Below, in pieces: positions 14,131 through 20,285 of a stretch of 29,526 nucleotides of DNA (positions are counted from its first letter, which is position 1; each line of letters opens with the position of its first letter). The stretch comes from CAYNFH01 sp964396385 (GTDB taxonomy: Bacteria > Armatimonadota > Chthonomonadetes > Chthonomonadales > CAJBBX01), in NCBI GenBank assembly GCA_964396385.1, contig CAYNFH010000051.1, positions 1 through 29,526 of the forward strand, given 5' to 3'. Below the pieces are notes generated by a model. That model had not been told where the DNA came from and ran no database searches. It saw only the letters and a program-made list of their open reading frames with translations. The position numbers and the translations under genes were made by a program.

Positions 14131-15246
14131 ATGAAGACGTGTTATCGATGGATTGCGGCTCCCCTGGTCTCCCTGCTCGTGGCGGGGGCTGCCTGGGGGC
14201 AGGCCCCGTTGGTGCAGAACAGCTTCGAGGATGGGACGGAAGGTTGGACGACGATTACCGGAAAGGGTACGGTCACCGTCACGCATGACCCCGCCAACGT
14301 CAAGAGCGGTAAGGGAGCGCTGGAGATCGACTACAACCTGAAGCAGGGGGACTTAACAGCCGCCGCCCTCGCCATACCCTCGGATAAGATGGCGAAGATG
14401 AAGTCCATCCGGTTCTGGGTCAAGGCGGACTACGACGCCCCCATAGCGGTTGCCATGCAGGAAAAGGGAGGCGGGCGGTACCAGGCCATGTTCAGCGCGC
14501 CCGCCAATACGTGGCAGGAAGTGGAGCTGGGGCCGTCCGACTTCATCCTGGCCGAGGGCAAGGACGATCCAAAGGATCCGGACGGTAAGCTGGACCTGGA
14601 CCAGGTCGAAGGCGTGGCCGTCATGGACGTTTCGCAGGTCTTCAGCCAGAACCCCGAGGTCGCCAAGCTGTTCGGAATCAAGAATGGCCCGCATAAGCTC
14701 TACCTGGACGACTTTGTGGTAGACGCCGGCGGCGCGGCCGCCGGTACCTCTCGCTCCGCCAGCGCGGTCGTGCTGGACACCTTCGCCCACCCGCAGCTAG
14801 GCTGGATGACCGTGGGCGGCATCCAGGCGCGCCACGCGATCGGAAGACCTCTGGACGGACGGGGTGTTCAGGCGTCGATGCATGAGGCGCCGGGCGCGAT
14901 TGCCGGTATGGTCCACCAGATCCCCAAGGGCTCGCTGGCGGGTATGGGACAGCTCTCCTTTGATATCGCCTCGCAGAAGCCGACCAAGCTGATGGTGCAG
15001 GTCGAGGAGGGCGAGGGGGGCAAATACAATACGCTGGTAGAGCTGAAGGGCGGCTCTCAGCCCCAGCACTTCGACCTGGATCTCAAGGAGCTCATCCAGG
15101 CCGACGATTCGCACGATCCAGATAACAAGCTGGACCTGGATCACGTGAACCAGATCGCACTGGTGGACATCGGCGGGCTGGTCGGCGGACCGGAACAGGA
15201 CAACCGCATCTGGCTCGCGAACCTCCGCGCCACGGCGAAGCCGTAA
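14131..15246 (+). CDS. Secreted protein with two related beta-sandwich (CBM-like) domains
   Basis: A 371-aa exported protein: signal peptide MKTCYRWIAAPLVSLLVAGA with cleavage near A-W-G/Q. Domain 1 (about residues 28-190) starts VQNSFEDGTEGW and ends HKLYLDDFVVDA, the outline of CBM11/CIA30-like ligand-binding domains. Domain 2 (about 208-371) starts VVLDTFAHPQLGW and ends IWLANLRA. Both contain the same turn, D-P-D-x-K-L-D-L-D-x-V-x-x-x-A-x-x-D, so the protein probably arose by internal duplication. Carbohydrate or matrix binding is inferred. The start at 14131 is chosen because it begins the signal peptide and has GGGGAAGG just upstream; an upstream in-frame ATG (14089) would translate the repeat. 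Confidence 0.82.
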   Translation: MKTCYRWIAAPLVSLLVAGAAWGQAPLVQNSFEDGTEGWTTITGKGTVTVTHDPANVKSGKGALEIDYNLKQGDLTAAALAIPSDKMAKMKSIRFWVKADYDAPIAVAMQEKGGGRYQAMFSAPANTWQEVELGPSDFILAEGKDDPKDPDGKLDLDQVEGVAVMDVSQVFSQNPEVAKLFGIKNGPHKLYLDDFVVDAGGAAAGTSRSASAVVLDTFAHPQLGWMTVGGIQARHAIGRPLDGRGVQASMHEAPGAIAGMVHQIPKGSLAGMGQLSFDIASQKPTKLMVQVEEGEGGKYNTLVELKGGSQPQHFDLDLKELIQADDSHDPDNKLDLDHVNQIALVDIGGLVGGPEQDNRIWLANLRATAKP

Positions 15247-15333
15247 ACCACAGAGCACACAGAGAGCACAGAGAATGACGGGATGAGGGGTTCAGGTCAT
15301 CAGAATCTCTGTGTCCTCTGTGTCCTCCGTGGT
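15247..15333. repeat. 9-bp-word inverted repeat element C with an embedded B-type core
   Basis: The left arm 15247-15274 consists of CACAGAG-type words and the right arm 15306-15333 of CTCTGTGTC-type words; about 23 of 28 positions pair. The loop contains GGTTCAGGTCATCAGAATC, which is the left half of element B1 with small changes. The element fits exactly between the convergent stops at 15246 and 15341. Confidence 0.75.
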
Positions 15334-15340
15334 GATTCCC

Positions 15341-15991
15341 CTACAGCGCGAAAGATCCCACGAAGCTACTGTTCTCGTCCGAGCGAGACCACCGGGCGCT
15401 GAGCTCTGGGGCGCCTTTGAACTCGCTGAGCGCGGCCTTCGCCACCATGCTGGACTGAAGGTGCACGAACGGGTCGTACCAGACCTGATGCGGCATCACG
15501 CAGTGGTCGCACGCATACCGGGTGGTCTTCAGATAGGCCACGCCGGGGATACGGACCGTGTAGTCCACACCCTCGTGCGTGAACTGGATCGGCGCGGTCT
15601 TCACCGCGGCAACCTTGCCGAGGACGGCGCCGCATTTCTGCTCAATTGCCTGTGCCAGCGCCGCGCGCTGGGATTCGGTGGCGCCGGCGTCCACATACAG
15701 CACCGTGCTCCGTGCCGCGTCCGGCTGCGCCAGGTTCTCCTGTCCCTCCACGACCGCGACCGCGTTCAGGCCATCGAGCTCCTGCCCCTCGGCACTTCCA
15801 CGGGTGACGTGCCACGCCATGAGCGCCTCCCGGCCCATGGTCACCGCCTCGCCATTGGCGTGGCAGGCGCCCGTGTAGACGTTACAGGTGCGCGCCTCCG
15901 CGTATTCGCCCGTAAGGGTGGGGGCCGCCTGTGCCGCGCTGCAGGCGGCGACCAGGAGTGCGGCGGCAAGGCCGCGAGTAAGCTTAACCAT
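15341..15991 (-). CDS. Secreted cysteine-containing protein of unknown function (possibly DUF1326-type)
   Basis: A 216-aa exported protein with signal peptide MVKLTRGLAAALLVAACSAA, cleaved near A-Q-A. The mature part begins 'PTLTGEYAEARTCNVYTGAC', has ALMAWHVTRGSAEGQELDGL and a late R-Y-A-C-D-H-C-V-M-P-H-Q-V-W-Y segment with a C-x2-C pair and a following His. That pair could bind a metal or form a disulfide. The 'G.Y.EaRt..vy.GaC' opening reminds me of proteins annotated as DUF1326, but I am not certain. Start 15991 has a perfect AAGGAGG 7 nt upstream. A TATAAT box lies at 16050-16055. Confidence 0.78.
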   Translation of the reverse strand: MVKLTRGLAAALLVAACSAAQAAPTLTGEYAEARTCNVYTGACHANGEAVTMGREALMAWHVTRGSAEGQELDGLNAVAVVEGQENLAQPDAARSTVLYVDAGATESQRAALAQAIEQKCGAVLGKVAAVKTAPIQFTHEGVDYTVRIPGVAYLKTTRYACDHCVMPHQVWYDPFVHLQSSMVAKAALSEFKGAPELSARWSRSDENSSFVGSFAL

Positions 15992-16049
15992 CGGTATCCT
16001 CCTTATGCGGATCGGGGCGATCACCGCCCGGAACGATTGCAGTGCCTCT

Positions 16050-16055
16050 ATTATA
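16050..16055 (-). promoter_or_regulatory. -10 box upstream of the secreted Cys-rich protein gene
   Basis: A perfect TATAAT on the minus strand, about 58 nt before the ATG at 15991. No good -35 is seen at 16-18 nt spacing. Confidence 0.4.
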
Positions 16056-16164
16056 TCCGACCGGGCGCGGCGGAACATCCGGAGAGGGGCATCAGTCCTT
16101 CAAACTGGACGCCGGCCGCATGAACAGGATAGCTCGGCACGTAGCCGGCGAGGAGTGCACAGCC

Positions 16165-16512
16165 ATGACGGAGATCGAAACGCCCATCCAGCGAACCGAC
16201 CCGGTCATTCCGCCGGACCTGCCGCCGGATCCCGCCCTCAAAGAGCAGGTGGTCCGCAACCAGGCGCGCACGGCGATGCAGTGGAGTGACACGGCCGCGG
16301 ATATGGCGGTGAACAATATTATCAATGAAAGAGACCGCATCGAGGAGACGCGGTGGCACGTGCTGGTGATGGGACTGCTCGCCATTCTGCTTGCGATATA
16401 TGGATCATGGTGGACCTATCACAGTATCGTGGCGGACCGCGCTATGGCCGATCAGCGCACCGTCGCCGCGCAGAAGCCCTACGCCCCGGAGGCCATCACG
16501 CCGGTGAGGTGA
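16165..16512 (+). CDS. Small single-pass membrane protein
   Basis: A 115-aa protein with an acidic, proline-rich N-terminal part (MTEIETPIQ...PPDLPPDP, residues 1-30), a short charged helix, one transmembrane segment (WHVLVMGLLAILLAIYGSWW, about residues 63-82) and a short C-terminal tail. GAGGAG lies 9 nt before the ATG at 16165. An in-frame upstream extension to 16042 lacks a ribosome site. cbiX starts 19 nt downstream. I do not recognise a family and infer no function. Confidence 0.65.
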   Translation: MTEIETPIQRTDPVIPPDLPPDPALKEQVVRNQARTAMQWSDTAADMAVNNIINERDRIEETRWHVLVMGLLAILLAIYGSWWTYHSIVADRAMADQRTVAAQKPYAPEAITPVR

Positions 16513-16518
16513 GGGTGG

Positions 16519-16524
16519 TAAACT
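16519..16524 (+). promoter_or_regulatory. -10 box of a probable leaderless cbiX promoter
   Basis: TAAACT ends 7 nt before the cbiX ATG at 16532, with no strong Shine-Dalgarno at normal spacing. The match to TATAAT is 4/6. Same geometry as upstream of hemW and the GT9 gene. Read-through from the membrane-protein gene is the alternative. Confidence 0.35.
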
Positions 16525-16531
16525 GCCGGGT

Positions 16532-17326
16532 ATGACAGCCCTCATACTGCTCTCCCATGGCTCCGTGCTGGACGGCGCCGGGGAGACGCTGTTCGGTCAT
16601 GCCCGGATGCTCCGCGAGCGAGCTGTGTTTCCGCTCGTGGAGGTGGCGTTCCTCAACTACAACGAGCCGACGCTCGCGGATGCTGTCGCCAAATGCGCTG
16701 CCGCAGGCTCTCGGCGCGTGGTCATCTCGCCGTACTTCCTCGTTCCCGGAAAGTTCGTGACGGTGGACCTTCCGAGGCAGGTACAGGCGGCGCGGGAGCG
16801 ATGGCCGGAGCTGGAGCTCCTGCAGGCCGAGGCTATCGGGTATGACGAGCGCCTGGCCGACGCGCTGATCGAGCTGGCACAGGAATCGCATGTCCCGTCC
16901 TCCGTCCTCCGTCCTCCGTTCAGCCCACCGCCTGACGGCCAGAAGCGCGCGATGCTCGTGATGGTACACGGCAGCCCGCGAGCCGTGGCTAACGAGGACA
17001 TGTTCCGCGTGGTGGATGTCGTCCGTTTGCGGGGTCTCTACCCGATACTGGAGGTCGGTTTCCTGGAGTGCAACGAGCCGGACATATCGAGCGCCATCGC
17101 CACTTGCGCGAAGCAGGGCGCGGACCGCATAGACGCCGTTCCATACTTCCTGCACACGGGAACGCACGTGATCGAGGACCTGCCCGATCTATTGGAGGAG
17201 GGGAGGAAGCGGTATCCGAACGTGGAGTTCCGAATGACCCCCTTCCTGGGCACCTCACCGCGCGTCGCGGAGTTGGCCGCCCAGAGGGCGAGGGAAGCGT
17301 TAGAGCGACGGAAGACCGAGGACTGA
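16532..17326 (+). CDS. cbiX: Tandem-domain sirohydrochlorin chelatase (CbiX/SirB family)
   Basis: A 264-aa protein made of two CbiX domains (residues about 1-117 and 138-258). They insert Co or Fe into sirohydrochlorin for cobalamin or siroheme. Each domain starts 'hhLhhHGS' (S8-H9-G10-S11; V-H146-G-S) and has P-Y-F-L in the middle. In domain 2 the motif is F-L-H208-T-G-T-H212-V-I-E-D-L-P, giving both metal-site histidines (H146 and H212, 66 apart). In domain 1 the equivalent position, also 66 residues after H9, is F75 (FLVPGKFVTVDLP), so only the C-terminal domain looks complete. The interdomain linker (about 121-131) is encoded by four 7-nt repeat words, and the C-terminal R-R-K-T-E-D by another element. 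No other cobalamin or siroheme genes are present. Confidence 0.88.
   Translation: MTALILLSHGSVLDGAGETLFGHARMLRERAVFPLVEVAFLNYNEPTLADAVAKCAAAGSRRVVISPYFLVPGKFVTVDLPRQVQAARERWPELELLQAEAIGYDERLADALIELAQESHVPSSVLRPPFSPPPDGQKRAMLVMVHGSPRAVANEDMFRVVDVVRLRGLYPILEVGFLECNEPDISSAIATCAKQGADRIDAVPYFLHTGTHVIEDLPDLLEEGRKRYPNVEFRMTPFLGTSPRVAELAAQRAREALERRKTED
16894..16921. repeat. 7-bp-word tandem repeat element A3 inside cbiX
   Basis: Four consecutive words CCCGTCC, TCCGTCC, TCCGTCC, TCCGTTC of family A lie in the coding sequence, exactly in the linker between the two chelatase domains. A downstream CTGACGG could be a remnant of the inverted arm. Confidence 0.75.
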
Positions 17327-17373
17327 TGACCGATGCCGGAATCTGTCGGTCTTCCGTCCTCCGTCTTCCGTCA
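17305..17373. repeat. 7-bp-word inverted repeat element A2 spanning two stop codons
   Basis: Left words are GCGACGG, AAGACCG, AGGACTG, ATGACCG, ATGCCGG; the centre is AATCTG; right words are TCGGTCT, TCCGTCC, TCCGTCT, TCCGTCA. The TGA of cbiX (17324-17326) is inside the left arm, and the stop of the convergent NlpC/P60 gene (17371-17373) is formed by the last right-arm word. Confidence 0.78.
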
Positions 17374-18018
17374 GTTTGCTGAAACGTGGATGTTCGTGAG
17401 GACCTTTAGCCAGTCCGGCACGATGGCCGCCGGGTTGGGCTTGGGCTGCAGAGGCGCGGTTTCGAGTGCGAGGCGCCGGGCGCCCGCGAAGTGGTGCGCG
17501 AAATAGGCTTCGGAAAGGGAGCTGACGATCACGCCCTGCCGGGAGTTGGCGGCGTGCACCATCTTATCGTCCCCGATGTAGATTCCCACGTGTGAGATTC
17601 CGCGCTTGTAGGTGTTGCGGAAGAAGACCAGGTCGCCGGCCTCCAGTTCCTTCTTGGGCACCGGCTTGCCCTGCTGGAACTGCGCGCTGGAAGAACGCGG
17701 CAAGAGGAGTCCCCACTTGCGGCAGACGGCCATGGCGAGCCCGGAGCAGTCCACCCCGCGGCTCCCGTTGCCGCCGAACCGGTACCGCATGCCGCGGAAC
17801 CCCAGCGCCGTCCGTGCGATGACCTCGCCGCGACTCAGGTGGCGGTCCACCGCGGGGGCGGGAGCGGCTTTATCTGCGGCGGGCTGGCTCTTGGCGGGCG
17901 CTACGGGCTTGGGTGCCGCCGCCGCGGTGATCGGCGACAGAACGATCTTGATGAGCAGGATGGGGAGGGCCGACAGGGCGCTTAGCGCGCCGAAGGTGCA
18001 CTTTCGGGACAGGCTCAA
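17371..18018 (-). CDS. NlpC/P60 family cell-wall hydrolase
   Basis: A 215-aa exported protein. A hydrophobic signal/anchor segment (about residues 8-32) is followed by an Ala/Pro/Lys-rich linker and a C-terminal NlpC/P60 domain of about 110 aa. Catalytic residues are Cys91 in G-V-D-C-S-G-L, His143 in ISHVGIYIG and His155 in MVHAANS; YRFGGNG and the ELEAGDLVFF strand are also typical. Such enzymes cut D-Glu-gamma-meso-diaminopimelate peptide bonds in peptidoglycan. I chose TTG at 18018 because GAAAGGA stands 9 nt before it; TTG at 18036 is the longer alternative and has no ribosome site. A good promoter (18081-18108) precedes it. Its stop lies within repeat A2. Confidence 0.88.
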   Translation of the reverse strand: MSLSRKCTFGALSALSALPILLIKIVLSPITAAAAPKPVAPAKSQPAADKAAPAPAVDRHLSRGEVIARTALGFRGMRYRFGGNGSRGVDCSGLAMAVCRKWGLLLPRSSSAQFQQGKPVPKKELEAGDLVFFRNTYKRGISHVGIYIGDDKMVHAANSRQGVIVSSLSEAYFAHHFAGARRLALETAPLQPKPNPAAIVPDWLKVLTNIHVSAN

Positions 18019-18080
18019 GACGCGTATTCCTTTCAATCATCGTCTTCGCGAACCGTCCCGGGCCGCGCAAACTCAAGGTT

Positions 18081-18108
18081 ATTATACGTGTCTTTGCCGA
18101 GATCGCAA
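18081..18108 (-). promoter_or_regulatory. Promoter of the NlpC/P60 gene
   Basis: On the minus strand TTGCGA (18108-18103) is followed by 16 nt and a perfect TATAAT (18086-18081). Transcription would start near 18074, giving a 56-nt leader. So the NlpC/P60 gene has its own promoter even though the two upstream minus-strand genes could read into it. Confidence 0.6.
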
Positions 18109-18161
18109 CCCCTTTTGCCCCTATTTGTGAAATTTAGTTCAATCGGGCAACCGGCCAATAC

Positions 18162-18312
18162 TGAGGGGTGAGGGGGTGAAGGGGTGAAGAGGTGAGATGT
18201 GGGCACTGCCACAGAATCGCTCTGAACCCACTTTTCATCCAGAGCCGGGCAACCACCGAATCTCACGCTCCGGGTCACCCCTTCACCCCATCACCCCTTC
18301 ACCCCTTCAGTC
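18162..18312. repeat. 8-bp-word inverted repeat element D with a long loop
   Basis: The left arm (18162-18200) has words TGAGGGG, TGAGGGGG, TGAAGGGG, TGAAGAGG, TGAGATGT. The right arm (18275-18312) has TCACCCCT, TCACCCCA, TCACCCCT, TCACCCCT, TCAGTCC. About 74 nt separate the arms and include CACCGAATCTCACGCTCCGG. The right arm ends at the stop codon of the DivIVA-like gene, so its transcript would fold here. No gene is visible in the 294-nt gap 18019-18312. Confidence 0.75.
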
Positions 18313-19062
18313 CTACGCTGCCGCTCCCGAGCTGAACGAAGGCAGCTTGAAGTCCGGCACCTCGTCCGCCGCGGGGAGCGCATCGAGCTGCGCCTCGATG
18401 GCCTTCCGCACGAAGGCGAGCGTCTCCACGTACTCCGTCTTCAGCGACTTGATCTGCAGCTCCAGGTCGGATACGGTGGCCCGGGCGCGGTTCACCATCT
18501 CGTCCGCGCGCTGGCGGGAGTCCGCGACGATCTCCTCGGCTTCGGATTGGGCCTTGGCGCGCATGGCGTCCGCGTCGCTTCGGGCCTGAGCGCGAGCCTT
18601 GTCGGCGTCTGCCTTGGCCGTGTTCTTCACTTCGTCTGCGTCGGCGCGGGCTTTGGCCCGAATCTCATCCGCATCAGATTTGCCCTTGGCCACGAGCCCC
18701 TCGGCCTGCGCCTTCAGCACCTCCGCCTCGCTCTGGGCGCTGGCGATGATACCCTCCGCCTCTTGGCGAGCCTTCTCCATGGCGGCTTCGTAGTCCGATT
18801 CCGCTTTGGCCTTGAAGTTTTCGGCGGCGATGTAGGCGTTGCTGACCGCCTTCTCTTTGTCACGGAAGCCTTTCAGCTCGGCTTCCATGCTCCCCGCGTC
18901 CTCGGCCAGACGGTCGCCGCGGGCGGCCTGCTTGGCGAGCTCCGCCTGGAGAGCGTTGAGCCGCTCGCCGATCTCCTGGACGAACTCGTCTACCGCCTCT
19001 CTCGCATACCCCCGGACGGCTATGGGGAATTCCGCAGTCAGAATGGGTAGCTCGTCAGACAT
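18313..19062 (-). CDS. DivIVA-like protein with a hendecad coiled coil
   Basis: A 249-aa cytoplasmic protein. The N-terminus has the DivIVA/GpsB signature F12-P-I-A-V-R17-G18-Y19-A-R-E-A-V24-D25-E-F27, followed by a coiled coil. From about residue 92 to 200 the sequence is built of 11-residue units such as SDADEIRAKAR, ADADEVKNTAK, ADADKARAQAR, SDADAMRAKAQ and SEAEEIVADSR, with one 7-residue break (GLVAKGK). Hendecads give a nearly straight or right-handed coiled coil. DivIVA proteins bind curved or polar membrane and organise growth and division. The position equivalent to the B. subtilis membrane-inserting Phe is Val16. The AGGAGA ribosome site fits the ATG at 19062, which overlaps the end of the pseudokinase gene by 8 nt. 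Confidence 0.82.
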   Translation of the reverse strand: MSDELPILTAEFPIAVRGYAREAVDEFVQEIGERLNALQAELAKQAARGDRLAEDAGSMEAELKGFRDKEKAVSNAYIAAENFKAKAESDYEAAMEKARQEAEGIIASAQSEAEVLKAQAEGLVAKGKSDADEIRAKARADADEVKNTAKADADKARAQARSDADAMRAKAQSEAEEIVADSRQRADEMVNRARATVSDLELQIKSLKTEYVETLAFVRKAIEAQLDALPAADEVPDFKLPSFSSGAAA

Positions 19063-20233
19063 TATGTTCTCCTGTGTTGGTGAGGCGAAGCGCATTCTGT
19101 CCGGTCTCAGGGGCTGAGATGGCCAGCGGCTCCGGTATATAGGCCACGGTGGCCCACCGGGCGCGCTGGACCTCATCGAGGCCGGAGAGGATTCGGGAGG
19201 CAGCGCTCTCCCGGATCTCGCGCATGGCTTGACCGGTATCTACCGGAAAGCCTTCGGCGGTCTGCAGAACGACTTGATGGACCCGCTCGCGCTGCTCGCT
19301 GAGGCATTCGGCGATCTGCGACCGCTGCTCATCCGTTAGCTCGAATAGATCGGCTATATGTTCGTCGGCCAGCGCGGCAACCCCCTGCCGGCGCACGGCG
19401 CGCTGGACAATACGGGTGTCACGCAGGGAAAGACCGTGCGAATCGATGGTAGTACTCATTTGTGACTGCTCCAGCATGGGAGTTTCAGTGCGCTTTGGTT
19501 CTGGGTAAGCGGCGGCTCCCACCGTGGCAAGCGCGCCGAACAATCCGGCGGCCATCGCGGGACGGCACAGCCGGCGCAAGACTGAAGGATGCTCCGACGG
19601 CGCCTGGACCGCCGAAACGGCGGACTTCGGACTTGGGATTTTGGATCGCCGTTTTTCGAAGAGCAACGACGCAATCGCCTCCGCGTCGGAAGCAGCGGCG
19701 GGTTCGGTGAGACGGCAGCGGATTCCGGCGACGGTCACGTGGGAGGCGAGAGCGCTGAAACCCGCATCGGTCAGTTTGGCTTTGCCGCTCGCCAACAGGA
19801 ACAGATTGTTTGCGGTGAGCGCTCCGTGCTCAAGACCGATGCTTGCCAGCGCGTCCAGTCCCGCGCTCAACTGGATGTCGATGGCGCGGGCTTCGGGCAG
19901 CGGCGGTACGCGCTCTCCTTGGCTCAAGGAGCCATAGGACGGGCCCGAGAGGCGCTCTCGGACCAGATAGACAGTGTCCGCGTGCACGCCGACCTCGTAG
20001 ACATCGGCGAGCGCCGGGTGTCGCATCTCCGTGAGCGGGCTGAGCGCGAGAAGCATCCGCTGGGCACGCTCTACCGCTTCCTCCGGGCTGAGCCAACCCA
20101 GCGGAAGCAGTGCCTTAATGACGACTGCCCGGCGGTTCCGCAAGTCCGTGGCCCTATATGTGATGGAGACAGGGCCAGAGCCGATCTGCTGCTCTATGGA
20201 GTACTGTTCCGGCAAGGAAAGCTGTCTGTTCAT
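19055..20233 (-). CDS. Membrane pseudokinase with an LTxxQ-like C-terminal region
   Basis: A 392-aa protein with an N-terminal Hanks-type kinase fold. It has a Gly-rich loop I17-G-S-G20 followed by SITYRATD, VIK with Lys40, and HGALTANNLFL in place of HRDLKPxN (catalytic Asp to Ala138; Asn143 kept). L-T-D156-A-G replaces DFG with the Asp kept. The C-lobe stops soon after a residual T-E-P-A...S-D-A-E-A-I-A-S-L-L-F-E, so it is catalytically dead or very degenerate. A Lys/Pro linker (encoded partly by a 7-bp-word repeat), one transmembrane helix (about 220-238) and an outside region with LTDEQRSQI and LDEVQRARW (Spy/CpxP-like LTxxQ pattern) follow. ATG 20233 has GGAGGGG 5 nt upstream. It is coupled to the DivIVA-like gene by an 8-nt overlap. 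The role is inferred as an envelope sensor or scaffold. Confidence 0.8.
   Translation of the reverse strand: MNRQLSLPEQYSIEQQIGSGPVSITYRATDLRNRRAVVIKALLPLGWLSPEEAVERAQRMLLALSPLTEMRHPALADVYEVGVHADTVYLVRERLSGPSYGSLSQGERVPPLPEARAIDIQLSAGLDALASIGLEHGALTANNLFLLASGKAKLTDAGFSALASHVTVAGIRCRLTEPAAASDAEAIASLLFEKRRSKIPSPKSAVSAVQAPSEHPSVLRRLCRPAMAAGLFGALATVGAAAYPEPKRTETPMLEQSQMSTTIDSHGLSLRDTRIVQRAVRRQGVAALADEHIADLFELTDEQRSQIAECLSEQRERVHQVVLQTAEGFPVDTGQAMREIRESAASRILSGLDEVQRARWATVAYIPEPLAISAPETGQNALRLTNTGEHNV
19609..19651. repeat. 7-bp-word repeat element H inside the pseudokinase gene
   Basis: A CCGCCG-AAA-CGGCGG hairpin (19609-19623) is followed by the words CGGACTT, CGGACTT, GGGATTT, TGGATCG (19621-19648). 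It lies in frame in the linker between the kinase-like domain and the transmembrane helix. Confidence 0.6.
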
Positions 20234-20285
20234 AAACACCCCTCCAACCTCACCCTGGTATTATCGGCAGGTATTTGGCGGGGGT

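Noticed and set aside
16513..16531. Cobalamin riboswitch upstream of cbiX
   Set aside because: The gap is only 19 nt, and the upstream gene and leader show no B12-box-like conserved sequence or suitable structure.
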